The notes below the pieces were generated by a model. It did not search any database. It was not told the origin of the DNA and worked only from the letters and a program-made list of their open reading frames with translations. Source: Hypomesus transpacificus (Eukaryota > Chordata > Actinopteri > Osmeriformes > Osmeridae). Taken from it: a stretch of 64,000 bases of DNA. This document shows positions 23,402 through 36,060 of this stretch, piece by piece. Numbering within the stretch: position 1 is the stretch's first letter; every line of letters begins with the position of its first letter. The translations under genes were made by a program, and so were the position numbers. The stretch lies in the NCBI RefSeq assembly GCF_021917145.1, contig NC_061078.1, forward strand, positions 5,548,808 through 5,612,807. Reading direction: 5' to 3'.

Positions 23402-25355
23402 CGTGGTAGATCTGCAAAAATATATAACCTATACTGATGCAAATTCTTCAAAGGTTCGCTATGTCTTCTATTAATAAATAAAAGAGTTAACAAATTACGA
23501 AAATGTAAATATACGAAATATTTGCTATAGGAATCCACTGGGAGCAAAAACCTCAATTTAAAGCACAAAATCTGAATGATCATTTAAAGTACAGAAAAGC
23601 TAACACCATTATTACCAAGACTATTTGACAACTAACAGTAGATACTGCTAACAATTACCCATGCGTTGCAGCGAGGGACAAAATACTGTTAGTTTTACCT
23701 TGATTTCCTTTTGAGTTGCGTATCTTCTTTTAGTGTTGCCGTGTCTGCCTGTCAGACTCCTACAGTGTGGACAGTGAAAGTATCAACATGTAAGAAATAT
23801 TTGTTCCTCTAACCATGAGGTAGTTCTCTTTATAGGCTGCAGGATTGCATAAAGGGAGTTTCACTGACACTAGTCCAGGAAGGGGTGGAGCTGATGCGAG
23901 AAATCGTGAACTTGTCTGACTAGTTTGAAGTATAGTGCAACTGTTGAGCCAAAACTGCTTCAACCATATTAAGAGTTGTGTTGTTTAGGGCTCAAATATA
24001 TCCTATGTGAATGATTCCCAGCACAGATACTTTACATATTTTCCCTCAACAATACTGTACATTGAAGTCCAAGTAATTTTGTGCAGTACACTACTTTCAT
24101 TATATTTAGTAATGAAACTACAGTAACACTGGGATACATTACTCATAGCACAAAAATAGCAACATTGTAATTTAGTTCACTATGTGGTACTGACATATAC
24201 TTGCAGGACATCCAAGCAGAAAATAAGTATATGGTCAGTAGTACATTCAGGGGACCCTAACATGAAAGAAGGGCTAAGCTACCAAAAGGTCCAGACAACG
24301 ACATTGATGAAATGCACTGTGCTCTAATAGGAGGTCCACATCCTCAGTTCCTGATTCACCACAGAGCAAACAACCCCTCAGTACACTGTCTGCTTCTGCT
24401 ACTTTACAAAGAAGAAAACTGTCATAAAAACTATTTTTTTCATAACATGGCGTCATTTCCGAATACACCATGCCTGACTCCATCAAAACAAGAAGTAACA
24501 CCTGAGTTGTTCTATGTTCCATATCAATCATGTCAAACGGTATGTTGCTGTTTTGTAGGGTTCACAGGAGAGACTGCAATGTGATTGCAAGGTGAATTTG
24601 GGTAATCTGGGATATTGGGTAATGTTGGACACCTTAACTCCTTAGAGTTTTCTTCCCTGCTATGACAATGTCTAGTCCACAGAACTATGACTCTCGGTTT
24701 AGCATGGATGTTATGTGACTGAAATCACAAAACATGATTGGTGTGGTCACAGAAAGGGTCAGGGCACTAGTTCATCAGGAAACTCCGATGAGAAAATACT
24801 TGCAAAAAATGTCAAAGATTACCCGAATTCACCCTACGTAACGATACAGTTAACAGCATACACTTACGAGAGGAAATTCCAAAATCATAAATCTATCTTT
24901 GGAAACATCACAGCTCCAGAGTAGAAAAGCAGGCTGGACAGGATACACAACTATACCAGTTACCAGAATGATTGTGTATTGTATCTTTACAGGTTGAAAA
25001 CTAACACCACTCTAAAACTGGCATAGCCAAACAGTATGAAGAATTGGGTTCACTTACATCTGCATTTTCTCACTAAAGTTGGTGGTTTTAAGTGTTATGA
25101 AAAGCTATTTAACTGTTTTGTTGAAAGGGTTAGCAAAAATACATATTATTTGTAGATGAAAATAAGGATGTTTTGCCATATTCCCATTGATTTTTCCCAA
25201 TTCTAGAAATGCATTGGACTGTACTGTACAGTACATCCACATGTACTGTAAGCCTACTGCTATGATTTCAACAGAAACATAAAAAAGTTTACAACAAGAG
25301 AAAGTAACTTTTTTAAATCAGGAAACAGATCCAGTCCAGGTGCATACTAACCCAG

Positions 25356-25722
25356 AATCAGAATGGCTTTTATTTGCCATGTAAGTTCAAACAGACAAGG
25401 AATTTACTGTGGCAGGAAGGTGCTTTCATTGAACATACAAATCTTAAATAAGTAGTGTACAGGTCTAACTAAAGGAACTAGGGCTAAAATATGTAAAAAC
25501 TTTTGAATAAAATATTAAATAGCTATACAAATACAAATGGGGCAACATAGTGCAATATGGCAAGGTGTCTTGTGCAGATAAAGTGATGTATTAAAGTCAG
25601 TGGGAGTCCTTTGCCTTGTTGAAGAGGCCTGCAGCGGATGAGAAGGAAATGTTTTTGTGGAGTGAGGTTTCGGTCCTGATAGACCACAGCCTTCTGCCGG
25701 AGGGAGTGGCTGATGGATTTAC
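25356..25722. mobile_element. Teleost dispersed retroposon fragment
   Basis: It starts with AGAATCAGAATGGCTTTTAT followed by TTGCCATGTAAGTTC, and later carries GGTCCTGATAGACC and CTTCTGCCGGAGGGAGTGGC. I recognise these blocks as recurring in many fish genomes as part of an interspersed repeat, probably a retroposon tail in reverse orientation. The exact family is not assignable by eye and the boundaries are approximate. Confidence 0.55.
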
Positions 25723-26209
25723 CAAAACAACAAGCCAACTCAATTACGAAATTCCCACAAACTAATGTCACACCATGGTTCCCGCAGTCTATGAACAAGG
25801 CAGTGTTCAAGAAGTAATTGAGTATTTTATGCTTTATTGTTGAATTCACATACAGCATAAGACAAGGACATCTGTGTGATTTGTGTGATATTAAAGTGTC
25901 TGCATCAACCTCTTGTGGACAAAATATTACATTTCAACAAAAAGGCTCCACACTGTGACAATGAAGAAAATCTTTGAGTGGGGAGGGCAAGTTTGGACCT
26001 GGTATATTGGTTTAAATAATAACAACATTAAAAACATCTATATTGGAACTGCTATGTAAGTGACAGGCCAGAAAGTCTTACTAGCTGTCCCTGATATGAT
26101 GCAGGGTCAACACCCTGAGATCAAGTACAACAGCCCTGAGAAGAAAGCATGTCTCGTCTTCTTCCTTCTATAAATAGCAGAACTTGTGTCAAGCTGTCGT
26201 TGGAAGTAT

Positions 26210-26215
26210 TTTATT
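26210..26215 (-). terminator. pop4: Polyadenylation signal close to the pop4 stop codon
   Basis: A minus-strand AATAAA begins only 8 nt after the pop4 TGA (26225-26223). If used, the 3' UTR would be only about 30 nt. Confidence 0.45.
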
Positions 26216-26222
26216 TTCTCCA

Positions 26223-27942
26223 TCACAAGTCTATAGTTCCCTTAACTTTGAACTTCTTAGCAGAGCGTTGACTGGAGCGAAGTTCAAACTTGCTGCCATA
26301 GATGTGGGAGACAAAGCCATTGATCTCCACTGCAAACACACTGTTCCTCTTGGGTATAACTGAAGGGAGAGAGAAAAATGGATCAGGAAGAAGCAGCACC
26401 TGGAAAACAAGCTATGAACTGGAATCCATGAGTTCACCAACCTTTCAGTCGGTCTTCTTTAGTGATAATTTTGAAAATGTGCTTGAGCTCCTGAACCAGG
26501 ATCCCAGAGGTGCCAACGTAGGACGGACACTTGGACCGAACCACTGTGTGTCAGTACAGCACAAGACCAGTGAAAATCAAAGAAAAACACATTTCTCTGA
26601 CTCGGTTAATCGTAGGTTGGAGAGTGCTCACAAACGATGTTTCCATCTATCTTGCACACGTGTTACCTGTCATGATGGCCCCGTGAAAGTCAGCCTTCAA
26701 AAGCCTTTGCTGAATTAACTGTGGGTTGCTGCAACATAGATGAAAACAGGTTCTTGACAAGACACAAATCAATATGAGACAGCAATACGAAGACATTTTA
26801 CTTCAAGCACACACAAACACCTTTGAAAGACTGAAAGTGAGACAGCAAGGCAATCTTGAAAGTAGGAGGAATATTCAAGTTATCAAAGATTCTTACCTAT
26901 TTGGTTTTAATCCATTGCACAGGTCTACAATGTACTGTTTCCATAGCCCATGGAGAGGCAAGAAAAGTAGATATCTATAAATTAGAAATAGACAACAATC
27001 TTGAGTACAGTTAGACCTAATAGGAATTTTTTTTTTGTACCTTTGGTGGTATTAAAATTAGAAACTGCAGAAAATTTACTTTCACAAAAAACCCCATTGA
27101 GTTTCAACATTGAGAAAATGTGTCAATATACCAATTTTAAGTGTTTAGTTAAAAGGTCAGTGCACTAACTTCTGATGTTCTGGCTTTAGCTGAAAAACTT
27201 TCATCTCTCTCCTTTGTCTGGCATTGAGCCCCTTAGCTTTCTTCGTTTTGATCCTCGGAGTCTTTTGTTTTCGGTGCTCTAAAACCACTGCTTTGTGACT
27301 CATGTATTCTTCAATCTGCTCCTGATTCTTCCCTGGAAGACTGTTCTTCAGAAAGGCATTGGTGAACTTGTCTGCCTGACTTTGAGTGACAGACTGGAAC
27401 AAAAACACACCGACTAATTCCATCAGAACTTGAGTAAATGGGGGTTCAGTCGTTCTGCTTGCGGTTGGCAAATACAGAGTTAACTTACATGAAAGAAAGC
27501 TGGCTAGCTAGATACTCACCTGGATGCAAAGAACTTCCCCTTGGCCAGGAGGTAGACTGTCCTGCACGATACCTTTAAGTTCAGGAAACTCTTAACAAAT
27601 TGAAGGCATTTGGCAGGGGACATTTGCTTGCTAGCTAGCTAAGACAGGCTAACTTGGCACTATCTTCCCACCCTTGTTAGCACTACATAAAATAAAAAGC
27701 ATCCATTAACATAAGTTGCTTTGTAGCTAGTCAAGCTAGTATTCTCTTACACTAGTCATACCTCGGATTGGGGTACTGTTAGCTACTGTTGTGTTGTTCA
27801 TGTCTACAGCAATACAGTGACTACAGTTACGCAGGCTAACTACCGATATGTTTGATTATTTAGCTAAGATAGAGCTTCCCAAATACACTTATTCCACTGT
27901 TTTTGTGTAAATGTGATTCTGAGTATACTTACGCTCCTCCAT
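26223..27942 (-). CDS. pop4: RNase P/MRP protein subunit p29 (Rpp29), 7 exons, frame conflict in exon 2
   Basis: Conserved subunit of nuclear RNase P (tRNA 5' maturation) and RNase MRP (rRNA processing). Minus-strand exons are 27942-27933 (MEE), 27590-27521, 27393-27170, 26974-26897, 26728-26667, 26543-26442 and 26359-26223. Exons 3-7 are in phase and give an unbroken core including FTNAFLKNSLPG, KAVVLEHR, KAKGLNARQRREMKVFQLKPEHQKYLLFLPLHGLWKQY, LLKADFHGAIMTVVRSKCPSYVG, ILVQELKHIFKIITKEDRLK and GSKFELRSSQRSAKKFKVKGTIDL at the stop. Exon 2 as first drawn is 70 nt and arrives out of phase with exon 3. Either an internal acceptor (exon 27561-27521, 41 nt) is used, or one base is missing in a G run near 27540. 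The N-terminal 20 or so residues are therefore uncertain; the rest is secure. Confidence 0.92.
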
Positions 27943-30179
27943 TTTGATTGAACTGTTTGTATTGCTCCCAGACAACGTTCTCACTCGCTCTTACGACTAT
28001 TAGAAAGTCTAGCATGGACGAGGCATTTCTTACACTAGCTAGCACTAGCAAAGTTAGCACTAGCCTACACACAACACATGGATCTCTAACTATAACGTGG
28101 CTTGTCAGAAAATCAAATCAAGATTTCTAGATGTATCCAAACAACCTATAAATGTGGCATACATATACATCAATTTAGCAAATGGAATACACAAAATCAG
28201 TAGTTAATTGTTAGGTTAAAAATTACAGGGTGACCGATTTATTTAACGGCGAAACATTACCCTAGTACCAGTCCGCTAGGTGGTAGTGTGACTCTATTGT
28301 ATTGTGCATACTTTCTGACAGCGAATGAACGAACATGACGAATTCAGATTGATTCAGTCATAGTTGATGTCTGATATGTCGTAATTCATCATAGTACTAG
28401 TAGCCTACATTTTTCCAACTGTAAGGCAGGAGAAAACACTCAGGTTTTACAATCATTAAGAAAAAAAAAAAGTGTATCAGCGTCCATCGGAACTTCCTGG
28501 TCACACGCACACACAGATAGCCCCTAAAGGTGGCAACTACAAAGTTCTGGTGAGCTGTGACCAAACAAGTGAACAGAACATAACGACATTCAATCCAGAA
28601 ATATAAAGAATAATACTTTTTTTTAACAGGGATGTTTTTAGATTAAAACCATAACAATAATTTAAAATATGTCCATTAATCTCCAGAAGCCCCAACCCAC
28701 ACCAAATACCATATTTTGGCACTGGAACAGATTTAACGTTTTAAAATCATATTCCTTCATTAGCTACTTTAAAGAATGGCAGACATATGGTCCCTTTGAC
28801 AAAAGGAAACCACACCCTGCTTCTCTTCAGGCTCATGTCCATACAAACAGATTGATCTTCAATTCCCTTTGTTTTCATCTATCCTCCACCACACAAGCAG
28901 ACACATTCAAAGACAACGTAAACACATGAGCCCATTCACACTGAGAGGGAGTAATACAGAGATGTGTGGTATCATGTCTGTATCCTTGTAATTGTGGGAA
29001 GAACTTTACTGATATGGGAATCATGGTATACATAGCACAAAGACATCTAATTAAAGAAAAATTATGTATCAGTTTTGATTATCCACATAATGTCAAGCAC
29101 TCTGTGACTTGTAATGCTCAGTCTGGATTTTTTCTTTTTAGAATGCAGTTTTGAGAACAAGGTTATAACAAATTAAATAAAAAAAAACAATTGGATTTGT
29201 GTTGGGGCTGTCATTGATTTGGTCTCTGTGGCTCCATGGGAATGTGAGGTGACGATAGGTGACCTGAGGGTGAGGGCGGGTATTAATATCACTGTCACCC
29301 AAGGCATGGCCCAGCAGCTACTCGATACCATAATAATGTGTCAGCTTTGGGGAATTGTGCAGATGTGAAGATCAGATCAATTACTCTGGCATGGTCTATT
29401 TGCTAAGAACACAGAGCAATGGTTCTGACAATAGAATATCCCAACACCTGAGAACAAATTACTTTGAAATAAATGTGATTATAAGTGATCCATCATTAAC
29501 CGATATGCTTCATGCTGATGAATATTTCCATGTGAGAATGACGTGATGATGCGTAAATCCATAGTTTTTATGTTTAATTATATCTTGAAGACAGGGGTGC
29601 AGAGAACCTTGCATATTCTTTGGATTCATTCAGCATTAAAATGATTATCTCTGACGAGGGCATTAAGACCTTGGCTGACTTTAGGCAGTGCCCTAGGATC
29701 CTTGTGAACACAGTAATACTTTGGGAAGATCTTGGGGATTGCACGCACACCCAGCTTAAAGTGTTCTGTGGTACAAAGACAATCCTACTCAAGAGGATGT
29801 TTGAAAAACAAAAATACTTACATACTACTTGCAATAGAAGAAAAAGCGTGACCTATGTATGTTTTATCATGCTTTGTCCTTGCTTCACCCAATGTCTGGT
29901 CAGGTAGTCTATCAAAATAGTTGTATAACTCTTTGATGGTATGTACATATTGAAGACTTGGCATGTCATTTACTGAAATGGTTAGCTTTGCTCAGCTAAA
30001 AAGTGCTAGTGTATAGTGTTCTATGATTCAACAAATATTGGCTACGTGTTCTTTTTCTGGTAAATAAACTGAACACAAGTCTAGTAGTCTTCACACAACC
30101 ATACCTTCCCACAGTTGCCTAGACTATCTAACTAAGTTTTGTTATGTTGGTTCTCCCTCCAGACGGTGTGTATCTGGCC

Positions 30180-30380
30180 TGCTATGATGCTGATTAAATT
30201 ACACAGCGCAGTGGGCTCCCGTCGCACTCTCTTAACTCAACGCCGGCTTGTGAGCGGCCCAGCTGGGCCTGTGAGCGCCTGATGTAGTCACGGATAAGTC
30301 TGCGGATTACCATATTTCAGACAAACGAATGGCTTTGTAGAGTGGGTTTAACGCTAAACCCCCATCACAGAGCCCTGCAA
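30180..30380. promoter_or_regulatory. Candidate conserved non-coding element
   Basis: Repeat-free, balanced-composition DNA with ATTAAATTAC, a GC-rich centre (AACGCCGGCTTGTGAGCGGC) and a GGATTAC (Otx/Pitx-like) core. It stands out from the surrounding AT-rich, repeat-laden sequence. Inference from texture only. Confidence 0.25.
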
Positions 30381-31289
30381 AGCCACTGAAAAGAGGGTCT
30401 TGCTGTGGTGCATGGACTACAAACCATCCAAAAGGTAGCTTTGTAATTGTAAAGGCCTCTCGTTGGGATTTTTGCACCACAGGCTTTCATTTATAGGATA
30501 CTGGTTCATCCAGCCTTATTTGGAGATACATCATCTAAATCACGTTTCTTAGATGGTTTATGGAAGTCTAGGGAAGTCAAACTAGGAGATGTAAGAGAGA
30601 TATGAGCACCTTCTGAAGAGAGGTGTGGTGGGATTAGCCACATGGCTCACCTGGCCCCTCCTACCCTCACATACTGACAGACACACATAGCTCTCAGCAC
30701 ATCAGCTGCCATCCTTACATAGGAACTGTCTTTTGCCCGTGGGCAGGATCCCACTGCTACTTTGGACATGTAACCTAGCTATCTGGAATAATTGGGACTT
30801 ATTGAATCAACCCATTGCTAGTGGCCAATTCACTTTAACCAAATCCACTTTAGACAGGAAACTGGTAGAGATGGAGGTCAGGGGGAAACACAATTGAAAG
30901 ACAGTTGACGGTTGCTCTTTTTTCACTTTAAAAGCCTGTGTGTCAAAATGAAATTACCTATTTTTTCACTACTCTTCTCTCTGTGCCTCCCCAATCTTCC
31001 TTTATTTGTGGTCCCTGTAATTCTGTGTGTCCATGATAGTCGACGTGGAAGGTGTGTCTTCAGACATAATGGTTTTCTGGTGTACCTCGTCTCTCAACCT
31101 AATTATCCAAATAGGATTATGCACATGCAAAATTGATATTGTTGAAGGCATGAATTCTAAAAGCTATTTTGGTCATTTTGAGTTGTGCTCTTTAGAAAAC
31201 ACGCACACATACACAGACTAATGTGATGATTCCACTAAGGTATTGCGGGTGGGAGACAGAGGATTGAAGGTATGTTCGTAAACAAAAGA

Positions 31290-31580
31290 CAATAAACGAT
31301 TAAAGTGCCCCCTTCTTCTGCCTCAGAGAACAACTGGGGCAAAGTTGTGTCCGCGTGCTTTGAGGTTGCATTTTGTGTGTATGTATATATTCCAGGTCGG
31401 CATTAATTTGGTCTCCCCTATTGGACCCCCACATTTGTGCCATGCTGTCTTGTTATGCTGTGTCTTGCTGAGCTAACCGGCTCGACCGAGGAGAGGGCCA
31501 GATTAAAGGGATTGATAAAAATAGCTAAAGGAATTATATTCTCCTCAGAGGGCAACCCCTGCAGAAAGCCAGGAGACCAC
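31290..31580. promoter_or_regulatory. Candidate conserved non-coding element
   Basis: Repeat-free stretch with AATAAACGATTAAAG, GGCATTAATTTGG, CAGATTAAAGGGATTGATAA and AAGGAATTATATTC. It is mixed with GC-richer sequence and carries no ORF signature. No conservation data are available. Confidence 0.28.
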
Positions 31581-32554
31581 ACACGCTCACACTCATACAC
31601 ATGTACACACCCAGGCATCACAAACTGTGTTAATGATAAGTAATGGGATAACTATCTGAATATCCACACCCCCACATCCCCATCTCCACCTCTATTATCA
31701 CCTCTGCTTATCTATCCACTACTTCCATTATGGGGTCTGCAGGTTCTATAGGCTTACAGGTCTTCAGGGTGTGTAGAGCTGCATGTTTTATGAACCCTGA
31801 GATACTGCAGTGTATCCCAGTCCCAGGATAGGACTTTCTTTTACCTCAAATTGACCACAGTGCAAAACAACCAGGTTTTCTGAAACATGGCTTGTCTGTG
31901 CATACAGAGCATGCTGGTATTTGCAGACTATGGCAACCTCATGCACGAGTAGAGAGTTTTAGCCGGGTGTTATTACACTTAATGGATCTAATGGCAGCGA
32001 GTTGCAGAGGATTTTAGTCACTCAATTTCTGTGAGGAAGTGAATGCTACTTGCCCAGCAATCAAAATACCAGTGTTACAGTAATACTAGGACCCAGACAC
32101 CATAACATGGTGGAGTTACTAAAAAACAAAAAAACAAATAAATACAACTAATAATTAATGATTGACACAGGAAGGTGATGAGTAAAAATGGTGTTTTGTC
32201 AGTTCAACTACTTTCAGATGACCTTTCACTTCTGAGGCTGGATGTACAGGACTAGTTCACCATGGATATCCACCTGTCATGCTTTATATTCCTCTGGAAC
32301 CCCCCCCCCCCTCCTTTCTTTCCATCCCCCTCTCTCCTGCCAGCTTGTCAGTTGTCCTCAGGCTGTGTCTGTTATCTGAGCTAAAGTGGACGTCAGCAGC
32401 TCAACTGGAAATGAGTGAAGCAGGACCTCAGAGAGACCGCCCAGGAAAAGTAGCTGCAGGGGAAAAATTGTTTTCCTGTTCAAGACTGTATGTTCTTGTA
32501 CTGTTACCTCTCTCTTGGGTGTGGGATTAGGGTTAGAGTACACTTGCCTTGGCA

Positions 32555-32615
32555 CCAGCCACACACACACAAACACACGATAACACACACACACACATAC
32601 ACACACACACACCAG
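32555..32615. repeat. (CA)n-rich microsatellite
   Basis: Interrupted CA repeats visible directly. Confidence 0.85.
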
Positions 32616-33189
32616 CTGTGTCACACACAAAAAAGGGATGTGTGCTGATCAAGTGGCTGGCCTTGTGGATGCTTGTCTGTGTGCTCTGAAAGCCTTAGTT
32701 GTTGGTCTGACAAGGCAACATAACAGTTATCACTCAGCAGAGCTCAGAGACAGTGTTCCCTGTGGATCGAGACTTGCTTGACCTTGTGACACAGACAGCT
32801 CCACTCTGGTCTTTGAATTCAGCTAAAACACCCCCATCATTGGAGCTTTGGAGTAGATTGACAGAACCTCTCTGGCTGTCTGCCCACACGAGAAATGGGG
32901 AAAAAGTGGTCTGTACTTCTCCGTCTGTCTTCCTAGACCCCCAGTGGGAGGGCAGGATGCTGGGCCATACGGCAGCCAGCACGGCCATTAAGACTGGGCT
33001 GAAGTGATCAGCTGACGCCAGGCTTTTAGGGGCGGAGGACACAGGCAGGCAATGGCATCAAACATGACTTGAAGTATGTGTCAGAGAAATGAAGATTCAG
33101 ATTAGAGAATGGGGGTTGCCTGGCTACAGTGACCGTCATCATCGTCAGACTGTGAGTGGCCCATCAGTGAAACCTTGAACTCTGGCTTC

Positions 33190-33410
33190 TAGCAGAGCAT
33201 TAAAGCATAGACTGCGGAGCAAACTCAGCTCACAGGATTCTAATGAAATTAAAACGGGATTTGTTCAAAGGCCCCCAGCCAGATTTGGATTTTAATAAGC
33301 ATGTAAAAACTGAAACAAATTAATACCCTGTTATAGTACATCTCATTAAATGCTTAGGTGGGTTTGCAACCTGCTCCCTAGATAAGCATGCAGCAAAGGC
33401 TGAGGCTCGG
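33190..33410. promoter_or_regulatory. Candidate conserved non-coding element
   Basis: Repeat-free stretch with TTCTAATGAAATTAAAACGG, GATTTTAATAAGC, AAATTAATAC and CATTAAATGC. It is bordered on the right by a purine-rich minisatellite. Texture only. Confidence 0.25.
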
Positions 33411-33464
33411 AGAGTCAGGGTGATAGACAGGGAGATGGGGGGATGACTGGTCGGGAGAGTGGTT

Positions 33465-33548
33465 TTGAGGAGAGAGGGAGAGGGGGAGAGGAGGAGAGGA
33501 GTAGAGAAGGAGAGGAGGAGAGGAGGAGAGGAGGAGACGAGGAGAGGG
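33465..33548. repeat. Purine minisatellite (GAGGA/GGAGA units)
   Basis: Tandem GAGGAGA-type units; strongly strand-asymmetric polypurine DNA. Confidence 0.85.
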
Positions 33549-33704
33549 AACCACAAAAGAGGAGAGGACAAAGGAGGTGGAAGGAAAGAATGGGATGTGT
33601 GCTCGTAAGCTCTAATGAACCCCTAACAGGTCTGGGATTGAGGTTGCGTTTGTCAGTCCACTTGCATCCAGTCAGTTTTAATCATGATGTAATATGTGTA
33701 TGCA

Positions 33705-33705
<1 letters not shown>

Positions 33706-33766
<61 letters not shown>
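33706..33766. repeat. (GT)n followed by (GA)n compound microsatellite
   Basis: About 22 GT units, then about 6 GA units, directly visible. Confidence 0.95.
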
Positions 33767-33767
<1 letters not shown>

Positions 33768-35849
33768 CCTGTTAGTATGCAGATCATAAGAACACGACAT
33801 AAACGTGGGCTGCATGGTTCACAGACCTCCTTAGCACTCTATGGAAATTGACTGGCTCAATTTGTTTCTCTAATATTAATTTCCTTCAGCACGCCTGTGT
33901 GACAAGCTAGAGAAGTCCTCAGCAATGTGTTACAGTAAAATGGCTCTTCTTCTTTGTTCTGGAAAATACGCTAACATTGCAAGACAACAGGACTACACAA
34001 TAGAGAGTCTGGCATGTTTCTGACATCCAGGCAAATGTCATGATTTCATGTGATTTTATGTGATAGGGGAGAGTAGGAGAGAGAGAGAGACTGGGAAAAG
34101 GAGAAGAGTGGATAGAGGAAAACATGGCAGGGAATCAAGTCAGACAAATATAAAAGAGCTGACAGTCATGCTCGTCTCAGCAGACAGCAGAACAGGTTGC
34201 CCAGAAAAGGGCTGTTGAGGATTCATGAAGGAACACGACCCACTTGTCTGTCTGTAATGACTCTAACGTCCTTTCATGACACCTGTTATTCCCCTCCTCC
34301 TCTTTTCTTCCCTCCCTCTCTCTTTTACATCTCTTTTCTCTTTCTCCCCCTTCCTCGCCCTTCTTTTTCCTTGGCCTCACATTCCTACTCCCCTCCTTCT
34401 CATCCTCCTTTCTGTCTTCTCTTTCTCTTTTGTCTTGTCCTCCGTACCCTTTCTCTGCCCTGTGTTCACTTCATTACCAACATTCATCCAATAACTTGAT
34501 GGAGGTTGTCTTTCAAGTATGTCTCTCTCTCTCTCCTTTATTTTCTGGGCATCAACTCCAATATGCAATTCAGATTTTAAAGTTAAACACTTCATCCCCA
34601 TAAAACCTAAGATTGAAACCTCTTGAAGTCCTCCCTTATTTGATGAAACTGCATATTGATTTGTTGTCTGTTCTTCTTTGAACCTAACTCTGGCAGACAA
34701 GCATTGTTATTTGAAATTATAACCAGACAACCTCTGCCTGACACAGCCAATATCCCAGCTCCTGCGGAGACAAAATGTTGCGTAAAGGTAAATGCAGGAG
34801 AGGAGAAGATTGGTACGGAGACCATAGATGGAGATTTGTGACCTAACCTTCCTCAGCATGGAGATTTATATATTCTTTGCTCATCTAATGTGGCAGCCAT
34901 TTTGGAGATGTGTGTGCACTAAGCAGCGAGGGCACATGTTTATGTGTGTGAATAGATGTGTTCTGACACAACCAGGACTGCACAATGGACTCATCTTAAG
35001 GAACATTTACATGTTAGGTTCTTCTTGACTTCACACATGAAACAGTGTGAAGTCTGTGTCAACCCAAAACCATGATCCCTAGACAATAATTAAATATATC
35101 ATTCAAGAAGAGTTAGGATCCCAGTTCCCAGTTTCCAATTCCAAGTCCATTGACAATTACTGTAAGTAAATTGTTTTCATTTAAATTAATTTAATTCTAA
35201 ACTGTTTACCACCACTGTTAATCCTTTTAGTATTATAGCACTAATTACAGCTTAAAAATCAGAAACATTGCTGGATCGTCATGGTTTAGAACACTGTGAA
35301 GGGAACTGTATTTTACTTTGAAAGACCTTGAGCTTTTGGAAGGACAAGACAACTTTTTGAACAAATTCGAGTATAAATATGGAAGAGAACACTTATCTTC
35401 TCAGGGCATAGAGTAGAATGAATCTATAGTGAAAATTGTCGAGCGTAGATATATGATTATCACGTTGCCGTAGGACCTATTGATGGGAGACTATTGTCAA
35501 ATAGAAAGGACTCTGTAACGACATAATTAGATTCTCACAGGTTTTCCTCCACTTTCAAAACTGAATGTGAACATGAATGGAACACACCTTGTTACCAAGC
35601 AAAAGGGGAACATTTTCAGTCTCTGCCAAATTAGATCAAAACAAGCCATTATTCAGGACAATTATGTTGTTTTCTTTTTTTTTTGACACAATCACAGCAT
35701 TTTGGGGGGGAGATACCTTGTTCTAATGTTGGTCAAGCAGTTGAAAGGAAATAGCCAAATAATGGGGAACATTTTTTCCTAGATACAAAAATACAGTGGC
35801 TACAGTTGATACCATCCTTACAGTAGACATAGGCCGCTTATCTCACCAT

Positions 35850-36060
35850 GGTAGGAATGGAAAGTAGTTTATTTATCCTGGAGGGGAAATTGCTGCATAC
35901 AGCATATTGCAGCAGACATAAAAAAAAGTAGAAAAAAAAGGTATACAAAAGGGTTACTTTACAGGGTAATACACAGGGAACGTGCAAACAATTCAACAAA
36001 TGGGACACACAATACAAAACTAATAACAAGTATTGTATGCAACACTGCTGCCATACATAC
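35850..36060. mobile_element. Retroposon/transposon-like tail typical of fish genomes
   Basis: The block AGTTTATTTATCCTGGAGGG followed by GAAATTGC resembles the recurrent fish repeat with TTTATTnATCCCggAGGGGAAATT. Family and limits are not certain. Confidence 0.4.

Larger units (their letters stand above)
23402..26222. other. Intergenic region plekhf1 to pop4
   Basis: This stretch holds the plekhf1 promoter and first exon (donor boundary at 23698/23699), AT-rich DNA with no coding signal (24000-25350), and a fish dispersed-repeat fragment (about 25356-25722). Confidence 0.5.

Noticed and set aside
32734..33042. 102-aa minus and 84-aa plus overlapping ORFs
   Set aside because: No family resemblance and no gene expected here by synteny; chance open frames.
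33443..33775. 110-aa ORF, Glu/Arg-rich then Cys/Val-rich
   Set aside because: Product of a GGAGA minisatellite and a GT microsatellite.
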